Assembly (NCBI GenBank): GCA_029237755.1 | Contig: JAQZBT010000018.1 | Span: forward strand, 1 to 12,204 | Reading direction: 5' to 3' | DNA length: 12,204 bases | DNA from: Candidatus Saccharimonadota bacterium | GTDB taxonomy: Bacteria > Patescibacteriota > Saccharimonadia > UBA4664 | In this document: piece after piece, positions 1 through 5,907 of the stretch | Numbering within the stretch: position 1 is the first letter of the stretch | Layout of the letters: every line of letters begins with the position of its first letter | Program-made: the position numbers and the translations under genes | The notes under the pieces: model-generated | The model's input: the letters and a program-made list of their open reading frames with translations, nothing else | Databases searched by the model: none | What the model was told of the DNA's origin: nothing

Positions 1-1626
1 CCCGCCGTTCAGCGCCACGACTTGCTTGACCAGATACAGCCCGATGCCGGTCCCCTCGGTCAGCTCTATCTGCTCCGGCGAACGGTAGAAGCGGTCAAAT
101 ATTTTCGGCAGCTCCTCGCTGGCGATGCCTTCGCCCGTATCGGTGATGCTCAGGGCCACACTGTTGGGGCGCCGCCTCGCCTGGATCGTGACCTTACCTT
201 CCGTCGGTGTGTATTTGATAGCGTTTTCCAGCAGGTTGGTCACTGCCATGCTCAGGTGTTTCAAGTTGACCTGGATCAGACAGTCGGAATTGGGGAAGTC
301 CTTCTCCACCACGAGGCGCTTGGCCTCGATCTGCCCAGCCTGCTCCCCGAGCGCGGTATCGATGAGTTCCCGTACCTTAACCACCGCCGGAGGCACCTTG
401 AGCAGCCCCGTCTCAGCGCGGGCAATGATCAGTGTCTCTTCAATAATGGTCAATAACTCCTCGTTGGCTTTGCTGGCCTTCGCAATGTAGCCGCGCTGCT
501 TGTCCGGCATATCGCCAAAGGCGCCCGTGCCCAACATCGACAGCACCACCTTCACCCGCGTCGCCGGCGCCTTGAGCTGGTGCGCAATCGTGGCGTAGAC
601 CTCATTCTTCTGCCTCTCAATCACCACATCGGCTTCCCGCCGGCTGATGGTATGCACGAGCGTATACATCCTCAAGGTCACAAGCACGAACAGTACGGCC
701 GAGAATACAGCCACCGTTACCGCCACATCGGCCGCATTGCCTCGGAACGATTCCACCAGCAGCACCAGGGGCGCAATCAGCGCAGTAGCCGCAAGCGCCG
801 CCAGGCGCGAGATCCGCACCGGCGTCCGTTTGACCACCACTTTGTCGAGCTCCTTCATGGAAGGATCAAGCGCGGCGGCTCCCCAGCTCGCATAGAACAG
901 TATCCAACCCAGGTCGATGATGGTGCCGTTACCCCAATCGCCGTAGAACTGGCTGATGCCATACGCCACGTCCGACGCGATCAACCCTAGCGCTCCGACC
1001 GCCAGCCACATCACGGGCCGCGAGCGGCTATCGGTCATCCACAGTCTGACCAGCATCGCCCACACCAGGATATCGCCCAACGGGTAGGCAATAGAGGCCA
1101 CTTTCACCAGCGTTGACGTATCCGCTGTCGCATTCGGAATCACCAGATACTGCCAAATCAGCATCGCCAGGCCAAGCGTAAAGATAGCGCCGTCCAACAG
1201 GGCGCCGCGCTCACTGTGCCGCGTCAACCTCCGGCTCACGAATACTCCAATTCCCGCCACGAAAAAAGGGTAGGTTAAGAGATAGAACACATCAGCCACG
1301 GACGGAAATTCGTTAGGCCGCCCGAGCAGGAACTGGTGAACGTTGTAGTGAGTGTCTCCCGTCACAAACAGCAAGTTGGCCAGCGCCAGAAAAACCCAGC
1401 CCAGCCAGGCGGCGGGCCGGTAGCGCCACACGCCATACAATATTGCCGCGATGCCGCTCAGGCCAATCGCCAGCCACACCCAGGGTACGAGGGCATTGAT
1501 CTCGTACGCCGTTGCAGCGTAGTAACCGACAGTTAGAAAACCAATCCAGCCGGCGTATACCGTCAGAACGAGTTGGGATGGGATATCCCTGGACTTATCT
1601 ATAACGGCAAAAACTTTCGCCACCAT
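1..1626 (-). CDS. Membrane-bound sensor histidine kinase (3' end cut by window)
   Basis: The reading frame is open from ATG at 1626 to base 1 (542 codons); the last few dozen residues lie outside the window. Residues about 20-325 hold roughly eight hydrophobic segments, with a conserved-looking loop F-P-S-V-A-D-V-F-Y-L at 107-116 of the kind seen in multi-TM sensor regions of kinases and cyclases. The kinase core follows: H box H-Q-L-K-A-P with H349, N box N-L-L-E-N-A-I around N468, G1 D-T-G-E-G-I at 496-501, F box I-F-D-R-F-Y, and G2 G-T-G-I-G-L at 525-530. It should autophosphorylate H349 and pass phosphate to a response regulator, which is not in view. The residue after the phospho-His is Gln rather than the usual Glu/Asp. 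There is no Shine-Dalgarno before 1626; a TAGCAT hexamer sits 5 bases upstream, so the mRNA may be leaderless. The signal sensed is unknown. Confidence 0.93.
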   Translation of the reverse strand, partial: MVAKVFAVIDKSRDIPSQLVLTVYAGWIGFLTVGYYAATAYEINALVPWVWLAIGLSGIAAILYGVWRYRPAAWLGWVFLALANLLFVTGDTHYNVHQFLLGRPNEFPSVADVFYLLTYPFFVAGIGVFVSRRLTRHSERGALLDGAIFTLGLAMLIWQYLVIPNATADTSTLVKVASIAYPLGDILVWAMLVRLWMTDSRSRPVMWLAVGALGLIASDVAYGISQFYGDWGNGTIIDLGWILFYASWGAAALDPSMKELDKVVVKRTPVRISRLAALAATALIAPLVLLVESFRGNAADVAVTVAVFSAVLFVLVTLRMYTLVHTISRREADVVIERQKNEVYATIAHQLKAPATRVKVVLSMLGTGAFGDMPDKQRGYIAKASKANEELLTIIEETLIIARAETGLLKVPPAVVKVRELIDTALGEQAGQIEAKRLVVEKDFPNSDCLIQVNLKHLSMAVTNLLENAIKYTPTEGKVTIQARRRPNSVALSITDTGEGIASEELPKIFDRFYRSPEQIELTEGTGIGLYLVKQVVALNGG

Positions 1627-1647
1627 AATAAATGCTAGTCAAGACCG

Positions 1648-1659
1648 TTGATGCATCAA
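1648..1659. promoter_or_regulatory. 12-bp perfect palindrome upstream of the kinase gene
   Basis: TTGATGCATCAA is a perfect palindrome, ending 21 bases before the kinase start codon on the minus strand. Its position fits an operator in the kinase promoter, but no second copy was seen in the window and no regulator is known. A short GC hairpin (CCGGCC-GGAC-GGCCGG, 1719-1734) lies further inside the same 181-base gap. Confidence 0.3.
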
Positions 1660-1792
1660 GCATAATGCTGCGAGGTCGGCAGGACAACGACACTATTTAC
1701 AAGTTAAGCGATCAAATTCCGGCCGGACGGCCGGCAGCGTTACCTTTTCAGCGAAGGGCGCCGCCACCAGCAGCGCCTTTGATTTGCCCTTG

Positions 1793-1801
1793 TGGTAACA
1801 T
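1793..1801 (+). promoter_or_regulatory. Extended -10 element for NUDIX gene (leaderless)
   Basis: TGG followed by TAACAT (1796-1801) matches an extended -10 (TGn plus TAnnnT). Only six bases separate it from ATG 1808, so transcription would start at or next to the start codon. No Shine-Dalgarno is present, which agrees with a leaderless transcript. No convincing -35 is seen. Confidence 0.45.
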
Positions 1802-1807
1802 TCGAGC

Positions 1808-2341
1808 ATGTCAGACCTCTCCTGGAAAGAACTCAAACGCCAACAGGCGTTCAAAAAATACTCTCGTGTTATAGACGAGGTGACCTTCGAACTCCCCAAT
1901 GGTGAGCAGCAGGACTTCTACATCAAGCGTGAGGGCCCGGCTGCAGCCATCCTGGCCCTGACGTCCGACAACGAAGTCATACTGGTGCGTCACTATCGTC
2001 CTGGCCCCCAGCAAATCCTGCTGGAACTACCCGGCGGTTACGTCGACCCCGACGAAGACCCGGCCGTTTCCGCCGCTCGTGAGCTCAAGGAAGAGACGGG
2101 CTACGAAGGTAAGCTGGAATTAGTCACCAGCAGCCTGGATGATGCCTATTCAACCATGCAGCGCTTCTGCTTTGTGGCTACCGCTTGCCGCAAAGTGACC
2201 GAAGCCCAGCAGACTCCCACCGAAACCGTCGAAGTAGTATTAATGCCGCTCGAAAAATTCCGCCTGCACCTGCGCTCCGGGCAGCTCACCGACATCGAAG
2301 TTGGCTACCTCGGCCTGGACCACCTCGGTCTGCTCAAATAA
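1808..2341 (+). CDS. NUDIX hydrolase, ADP-ribose pyrophosphatase type
   Basis: This 177-residue protein has a complete Nudix box, G-x5-E-x7-R-E-L-x-E-E-x-G-Y, starting at the second Gly of the L-P-G-G-Y-V-D-P-D-E segment (residues about 75-98). Its Glu residues bind the metal that cleaves a nucleoside diphosphate linked to another moiety. Upstream of the box, a beta-strand region with I-L-V-R-H-Y-R-P-G and L-E-L-P-G-G is typical of the ADP-ribose pyrophosphatase (NudF/YffH-like) branch, as is the length. The likely role is clearance of ADP-ribose or related sugar nucleotides in the cytoplasm; the exact substrate cannot be read from sequence. It stands alone between the divergent kinase and the convergent PhyH gene, and ends just before a strong hairpin. 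Confidence 0.93.
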   Translation: MSDLSWKELKRQQAFKKYSRVIDEVTFELPNGEQQDFYIKREGPAAAILALTSDNEVILVRHYRPGPQQILLELPGGYVDPDEDPAVSAARELKEETGYEGKLELVTSSLDDAYSTMQRFCFVATACRKVTEAQQTPTETVEVVLMPLEKFRLHLRSGQLTDIEVGYLGLDHLGLLK

Positions 2342-2360
2342 ATCCTATAAAGAGTCGAGC

Positions 2361-2388
2361 GGCCTCCCCCGGTAAATCGGGGGAGGCC
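2361..2388. terminator. Strong hairpin shared by convergent genes
   Basis: GGCCTCCCCCG (2361-2371), loop GTAAAT, CGGGGGAGGCC (2378-2388): a perfect 11-bp, very GC-rich stem with a six-base loop. It lies between the stop of the NUDIX gene (+) and the stop of the PhyH gene (-), so it can act on both transcripts. The U-tract is poor on both sides (CTCTTTATAGG on the minus side). Confidence 0.75.
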
Positions 2389-2400
2389 ACGCTTGCTCGT

Positions 2401-2447
2401 CTAGCGGTCGAAACCGCGGGTACTTCTAGCGGTCGTTGCCGCGGTAC
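2401..2447. repeat. Imperfect tandem repeat at the PhyH stop codon
   Basis: CTAGCGGTCG-AAACCGCGGGTAC (2401-2423) is repeated as CTAGCGGTCG-TTGCCGCGGTAC (2426-2447), two bases apart. The second copy contains the stop and last codons of the PhyH gene; the first copy lies just beyond the stop. Each unit can fold on itself (GCGGT-CGAA-ACCGC in the first). It looks like a short local duplication. Confidence 0.6.
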
Positions 2448-3187
2448 AGCTGACTGCCCGTCACCATGACCTGGCGTGAGTCGTCAGGAATTGCGTCCAG
2501 CTCGTCGGCCGCCCTGAATCCCAGCGTCATGCTGATGCGGGTCTTCCCGCTCAGGTTCAGGCCCACGCCATGGAAGGCCAGGCCGGTAAACAGCAGGACA
2601 CTGCCGGCCGGCATCGCCACCGGGAGCGCCTGCTCCAGGAGCCCAGCGAACTCGTCATGCTCGTCCATCCAGGTACCGCCGCCGTTTAGCTGCGGTACAC
2701 CCACGTAGGGCAGAGTGTGCGAGCCGGGAACGATGCGCGTACAGCCGTTCTCAGGGGTTGAATCCTCGAGGTAGACGGCTGCCGTGATCAGGCCGCGCGT
2801 GGGTTGCAGGATGTCCCGGTGGAGCCGGGCCTCATCCTTGGTGCCCTCCGCGTCGTTCACGGTGGCGTGGTTGTGACGGTTGGTCACGAAGACCACGTTC
2901 GGTCCCAGCAGTGACCACAGTGTGGCCACGAGCTTGGGGTTGATGATGAGACGATCCATCAAGCCCCGGTTCCGATCGTACAGGCCGTACAGCTTCACGA
3001 CCGGACCGCTGCCGGCGGCCTGCCGCTCGGCATCTTCGCGCCGCTTCTCGCCCAGGACGAAGGCCTTGTACTGCTCGATCTCCCGCGGGCTGAGCAAGCC
3101 CGGGAGGCGGAAGTAGCCGGAGTCCTGGAAGAAACGGACTTGGGTATGTGTGAGGCCGCCTTCGGGCGCGCCGTTGCTAAGCATCAT
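2426..3187 (-). CDS. PhyH-family Fe(II)/2-oxoglutarate dioxygenase
   Basis: The protein has 253 residues from ATG 3187. Motifs of the phytanoyl-CoA dioxygenase family are visible: an N-terminal F-F-Q-D-S-G-Y-F start, the iron-binding H-x-D (H123-R-D125), R-I-V-P-G-S-H at 151-157, the distal iron ligand H206 in A-F-H-G-V-G, and R217 as the probable 2-oxoglutarate carboxylate ligand. All key residues are present, so it is probably an active hydroxylase of a small molecule; the substrate is unknown. An in-frame ATG at 3229 would overlap the upstream gene by 8 bases but has no ribosome site. ATG 3187 is preferred because GAGAGGAAAG precedes it at ideal spacing; a second ATG follows directly at 3184. 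It is the second gene of an operon after the nucleotidyltransferase. Confidence 0.9.
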   Translation of the reverse strand: MMLSNGAPEGGLTHTQVRFFQDSGYFRLPGLLSPREIEQYKAFVLGEKRREDAERQAAGSGPVVKLYGLYDRNRGLMDRLIINPKLVATLWSLLGPNVVFVTNRHNHATVNDAEGTKDEARLHRDILQPTRGLITAAVYLEDSTPENGCTRIVPGSHTLPYVGVPQLNGGGTWMDEHDEFAGLLEQALPVAMPAGSVLLFTGLAFHGVGLNLSGKTRISMTLGFRAADELDAIPDDSRQVMVTGSQLYRGNDR

Positions 3188-3221
3188 CGATCTTTCCTCT
3201 CGGTGGGGTCGTGCTGATGTT

Positions 3222-4019
3222 TCATGCATACCGCAGCATGGTATTTACCAAGCTGGGATCTTGCGCTACCTGGGCCCAGGTGGCGGCGGTGCCGATATCG
3301 AGGAAGAGATTGCGCCCGTTGTTGTAGGCGTAAGCTCTCCGCGATCGTACTGCTTGACCGACAATGTCGCGGTAAATCGACAGCTCGCCTCGTTGCGAGT
3401 CCCAGTCAAAATCCGCTACAAAACCGGTGTCTACAGCCAGGGCGCCGCTGCTGCTGGCCCGGTATTGGGTGAACACTCCGGCCTCCGCCTCCGTCATGGC
3501 GTTGCGTTGCAGCTCGCCGTTATAGAGGATGAGTCCGTCCGGGTTAACCCAAAAAGCCTTCTCGTTGGGTACGCCTGGCAGGGTAGTGAGGCCCATCGTA
3601 AGTACTCCGGGATGGCTGCGGTGTGTCGTCACCAGATCCTGCATGCGCAGGGTCAGCAACGTGTCGCAGTTCACTACTACCAGTTCGGGAGCAAACAGCT
3701 CCAGGTGCCGGCGGACGGACCATATCAGGTCGCCACCATTACCCAGGCACTGATCGCTGTGCAGAACCGTCACATTGTCGAGCGTGCCATAAGCTGCCTC
3801 GATGTGCCGGACGACTTCGCTCTGGTCACCCGCCGCCACTACAACGTTGCGGGGCTGGGTCGCCAGAGCACTCTCAACCTGGCATTCAATAGCCGTCTTA
3901 CCGTTCGGACCGATTCGCAGTAGCGCCTTGGCGATACCGAATCGCGGATCGGGCTGAAACACACCGTTTAAGCGGGTGCCTCTTCCGCCGGCATTGATAT
4001 ATACCGTCGCGTCGTGCAT
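3222..4019 (-). CDS. Sugar-phosphate nucleotidyltransferase (NTP-transferase fold)
   Basis: This 265-residue protein opens with I-N-A-G-G-R-G-T-R-L (8-17), the nucleotide-binding signature of the hexose-1-phosphate nucleotidyltransferase superfamily. K31 lies where the phosphate-contacting Lys is expected. V-V-V-N-C-D-T (114-120) supplies a metal-binding Asp, and C-L-G-N-G-G (91-96) resembles the sugar-binding loop. It probably forms an NDP-sugar (or NDP-alditol) from NTP and a sugar phosphate. No C-terminal acyltransferase or beta-helix domain is present. AAAGG lies 8 bases before ATG 4019, in the loop of a short GCAG/CTGC stem (4021-4036). The stop (TGA 3222-3224) lies 34 bases before the preferred PhyH start. 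The pairing suggests the activated sugar or its product is hydroxylated, but that is inference. The sugar is unknown. Confidence 0.88.
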   Translation of the reverse strand: MHDATVYINAGGRGTRLNGVFQPDPRFGIAKALLRIGPNGKTAIECQVESALATQPRNVVVAAGDQSEVVRHIEAAYGTLDNVTVLHSDQCLGNGGDLIWSVRRHLELFAPELVVVNCDTLLTLRMQDLVTTHRSHPGVLTMGLTTLPGVPNEKAFWVNPDGLILYNGELQRNAMTEAEAGVFTQYRASSSGALAVDTGFVADFDWDSQRGELSIYRDIVGQAVRSRRAYAYNNGRNLFLDIGTAATWAQVAQDPSLVNTMLRYA

Positions 4020-4051
4020 CGCAGGAACCTTTCTGCAGATGGGATGGTACG

Positions 4052-4069
4052 CGCCGCTTCATTGCGGCG
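4052..4069 (-). promoter_or_regulatory. Hairpin at the expected 5' end of the nucleotidyltransferase mRNA
   Basis: CGCCGC (4052-4057), loop TTCATT, GCGGCG (4064-4069). With the candidate promoter at 4077-4105 the minus-strand transcript would begin near 4070, placing this stem at its very 5' end. Such stems can stabilise mRNA; no known riboswitch is recognised. Confidence 0.35.
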
Positions 4070-4076
4070 ACAATTT

Positions 4077-4105
4077 ATCATGCCATATCGCGGTGCAAAA
4101 ATCAA
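4077..4105 (-). promoter_or_regulatory. Candidate promoter for nucleotidyltransferase-PhyH operon
   Basis: Read on the minus strand: TTGATT (4105-4100), 17-base spacer, CATGAT (4082-4077). Each hexamer matches the sigma-70 consensus at four of six positions and the spacing is ideal. It lies 58 bases before the start codon at 4019. Confidence 0.4.
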
Positions 4106-4146
4106 GCACAGCGGGCCCCTATATCATGAGCCTTGATCGGGTTTGG

Positions 4147-4178
4147 TATCATATAGTTCATACGTAGAGGGGAGTACC
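4147..4178 (+). promoter_or_regulatory. -10 element and ribosome site of PAS gene
   Basis: TATCAT (4147-4152) is a good -10; no clear -35 is seen at the right distance. GAGGGGAG (about 4167-4174) is a strong Shine-Dalgarno 7 bases before ATG 4182. This site decides the start against an upstream in-frame ATG at 4143, which lies at the -10 element itself. Confidence 0.55.
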
Positions 4179-4181
4179 GAG

Positions 4182-4601
4182 ATGACGATCGCTGGATCAA
4201 TCAGCGTGCCGTGGAGTTGGCTGGCTAACGGGACTACGCGCGTCGACGCCCATATCAACCGGGCCCGCGCCGAGGCCGGACATTATCCTGATCACATCAT
4301 CAAACTCATCGACGACCAGGGGCGGATACTCTATGCCTCCGATTCTCACGAACCAATTCTGGGATTCTCCGCCGAGGCCTTGCTCGGAGTCCATTTCCAC
4401 GACGTCATTGCCCGCGAGGACATCATACACTCCGAGCTGTCAATCCAAGACGCCCTCATGAACGAAGAGGCCACCGAAATCGGCTTCCGGCACCTCCGTG
4501 CCGACGGGACATTCGTCTACCTCCGCCGCAAGACCTGCCCGCTCCAGGGCGACCGCCACAGCGCCTACTATATCCTTACCCGAGCCAGACCGCGCGACTA
4601 G
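4182..4601 (+). CDS. Stand-alone PAS-domain protein
   Basis: The protein has 139 residues and consists almost wholly of one PAS domain (residues about 37-136). The domain begins with H-I-I-K-L-I-D-D-Q-G-R-I-L-Y-A-S and continues with I-L-G-F-S-A-E-A-L-L-G (59-69). Next come F-H-D-V-I-A-R-E-D and F-R-H-L-R-A-D-G-T-F-V-Y-L-R-R-K (102-117), the conserved beta strands of the fold. No kinase, cyclase, DNA-binding or membrane segment is attached, so it must work through a partner or as a ligand or redox sensor. It has a strong ribosome site and its own -10. The multi-TM kinase at the window start is a possible but unproven partner. The cofactor, if any, cannot be told; there is no obvious flavin-type Cys motif. 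Confidence 0.85.
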   Translation: MTIAGSISVPWSWLANGTTRVDAHINRARAEAGHYPDHIIKLIDDQGRILYASDSHEPILGFSAEALLGVHFHDVIAREDIIHSELSIQDALMNEEATEIGFRHLRADGTFVYLRRKTCPLQGDRHSAYYILTRARPRD

Positions 4602-4689
4602 CCGCAGTTAGCCGGCCCTGGCCATTTGTGACCCATCTCATGAGCTCAGTATAACAAACACAAGCATTGTCACCCCGTCGAGGCCGGGC

Positions 4690-4695
4690 TACAAT
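4690..4695 (+). promoter_or_regulatory. -10 element of small membrane protein gene (leaderless GTG)
   Basis: TACAAT ends 7 bases before GTG 4703, which places the transcript start at or next to the start codon. There is no Shine-Dalgarno. A second possible promoter, TTGTGA (4626-4631), 18-base spacer, TATAAC (4650-4655), lies upstream and could serve a longer form starting at TTG 4667. Confidence 0.45.
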
Positions 4696-4702
4696 TAGCC
4701 CA

Positions 4703-4945
4703 GTGAAACGCCACCTAGCTCACGCAAAAAACCACCTCAAGCAGGTAACCAAGTCGCCCAAGACACTAGGCCTGACCGTGACTGCCGGGATACTGGCTCT
4801 GATCCTCGGTGCGTATGCCTATGTGCAAGCGAACTCGTCCACGCCCGCACCGTCGCCTGGCCCAGGCAGCTATTCCGAGCACTCCGGTTCCACCAAGCCG
4901 GATGTCCACGAGGACCACACTGGGTATGAGGAGCCGGCTGAGTAG
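4703..4945 (+). CDS. Small single-pass membrane protein, unknown function
   Basis: GTG 4703 gives 80 residues. A basic N-terminus (K/R/H-rich, residues 1-20) precedes one hydrophobic helix (about residues 22-43, G-L-T-V-T-A-G-I-L-A-L-I-L-G). The helix is followed by a short Ser/Pro/Thr-rich stretch and a tail rich in Glu, Asp and His. Charge distribution predicts N-in, with the tail outside. GTG 4703 is preferred over the in-frame TTG at 4667 because of the adjacent -10 element. The last 20 bases overlap the preferred start of the cysteine-pair protein, so translation is probably coupled and the two products may work together. No family recognised. Confidence 0.6.
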   Translation: MKRHLAHAKNHLKQVTKSPKTLGLTVTAGILALILGAYAYVQANSSTPAPSPGPGSYSEHSGSTKPDVHEDHTGYEEPAE

Positions 4946-5900
4946 ACTGTTGAGTCGGCGCTTAGCGTTCGTAGCCGTCTTCGCGGCCGTCGCCATCTTT
5001 GCCGTATTAGCGCTGCGCCAGGGCAATACTGCCTCAGCGGCGCAAGCGATCGTCGGCCAATGCAGGGACCAGAAGCTCCAGGATGAGTGCTACGCCGAGC
5101 AGTTTGGCGCGATCACCAAGCGTAGCGGTCTCAAGGCTAGCCTCGCCACCCTCGATGAATTCCAAAAGCTGCCCGGCGCTCAACGCGGCTGCCACTTCAT
5201 CGCCCACCATATCGCCGCAGCCGCCGTCACCGCATCAGGCGATTGGCGCCGCACTATATCCGAGCTACCACTAGAAGACTGCAGCGGCGGGTTCCTGATG
5301 GGGCTCATGGAAGAACGGCAGCGGCTCGAGCCGGGACTCAAATACACCCCGGCCAGCATCCAGGAGACCTGCTCGGCCATGCCGGAAGACCAGCAGGCCA
5401 AGACCTGCTTCCACACCATGGGCCACCTCGTCCTGGTGCAGACGCGCGGAGTCGTCGACGATTCTCTCGTCATCTGCCGGGAACTGCCCGAGCCGGCGTC
5501 CCGCTACGAGTGCCTGAGCGGAACCTTCATGGAGAACCTCTATCGCCGCAACCTCCAGGCTCACAAGGTAGGGAAGGAGCTGCAGTGGACACCTGAGCGT
5601 GCACAAGCCCTCACCGCATTGTGCCAAGCCCAAACCGGCGAAGCCGCCAAGGCCTGTTGGCGTGAGCTATCACACGTCTTTGTCGTACACGAAAAAAGCC
5701 GGCCCGAAGCCGTCTTTGCCAAATGCCAGACAGCTCTGACCGACGAAACCCGAGCGGCCTGCTATCTGCATGCTGTCGGTGTCATGACGCTCATGCAATC
5801 AAACAGCCAGGACGCCGATAAGTTGTGCGAGCCGTATGCTACCAGCGCCGACAGGCTCAAAGAGTGCCAGAGTATGATCAGGCGCAACCACGGCCACTAA
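4926..5900 (+). CDS. Exported or membrane-anchored protein with repeated cysteine pairs
   Basis: From ATG 4926 the protein has 324 residues. An Arg-rich N-terminus and a hydrophobic helix (about 13-30) form a signal-anchor or signal peptide. The rest has exactly 14 cysteines, most in pairs about 12 residues apart: 46/55, 89/119, 149/161, 184/196, 233/244, 267/279 and 301/314. The last five pairs recur every 34-49 residues with a helical pattern: C, about 11 mostly polar residues, C, then a hydrophobic helix often containing His or Gly (C-F-H-T-M-G-H, C-W-R-E-L-S-H, C-Y-L-H-A-V-G). This suggests disulphide-stapled helical hairpins stacked in a solenoid outside the membrane, loosely like Sel1/Hcp-type repeats, though I cannot assign that family. 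Longer in-frame starts at 4809 and 4902 are possible but would lie deep in the preceding gene. Neither start has a good ribosome site, so coupling to the upstream gene is likely. Confidence 0.8.
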   Translation: MRSRLSRLLSRRLAFVAVFAAVAIFAVLALRQGNTASAAQAIVGQCRDQKLQDECYAEQFGAITKRSGLKASLATLDEFQKLPGAQRGCHFIAHHIAAAAVTASGDWRRTISELPLEDCSGGFLMGLMEERQRLEPGLKYTPASIQETCSAMPEDQQAKTCFHTMGHLVLVQTRGVVDDSLVICRELPEPASRYECLSGTFMENLYRRNLQAHKVGKELQWTPERAQALTALCQAQTGEAAKACWRELSHVFVVHEKSRPEAVFAKCQTALTDETRAACYLHAVGVMTLMQSNSQDADKLCEPYATSADRLKECQSMIRRNHGH

Positions 5901-5907
5901 TAGATTG

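Noticed and set aside
22..1536. Several plus-strand open frames across the kinase region
   Set aside because: They are antisense to a frame that carries all kinase motifs, have compositions rich in Arg/His/Pro and show no recognisable domain or ribosome site.
1632..1899. Small open frames in the gap before the NUDIX gene, both strands
   Set aside because: They overlap the NUDIX start, have no ribosome site and no recognisable protein features.
4602..4689. Possible terminator after the PAS gene
   Set aside because: GGCC-rich sequence near 4612-4624 gives only a four-base stem with a two-base loop and no U-tract.
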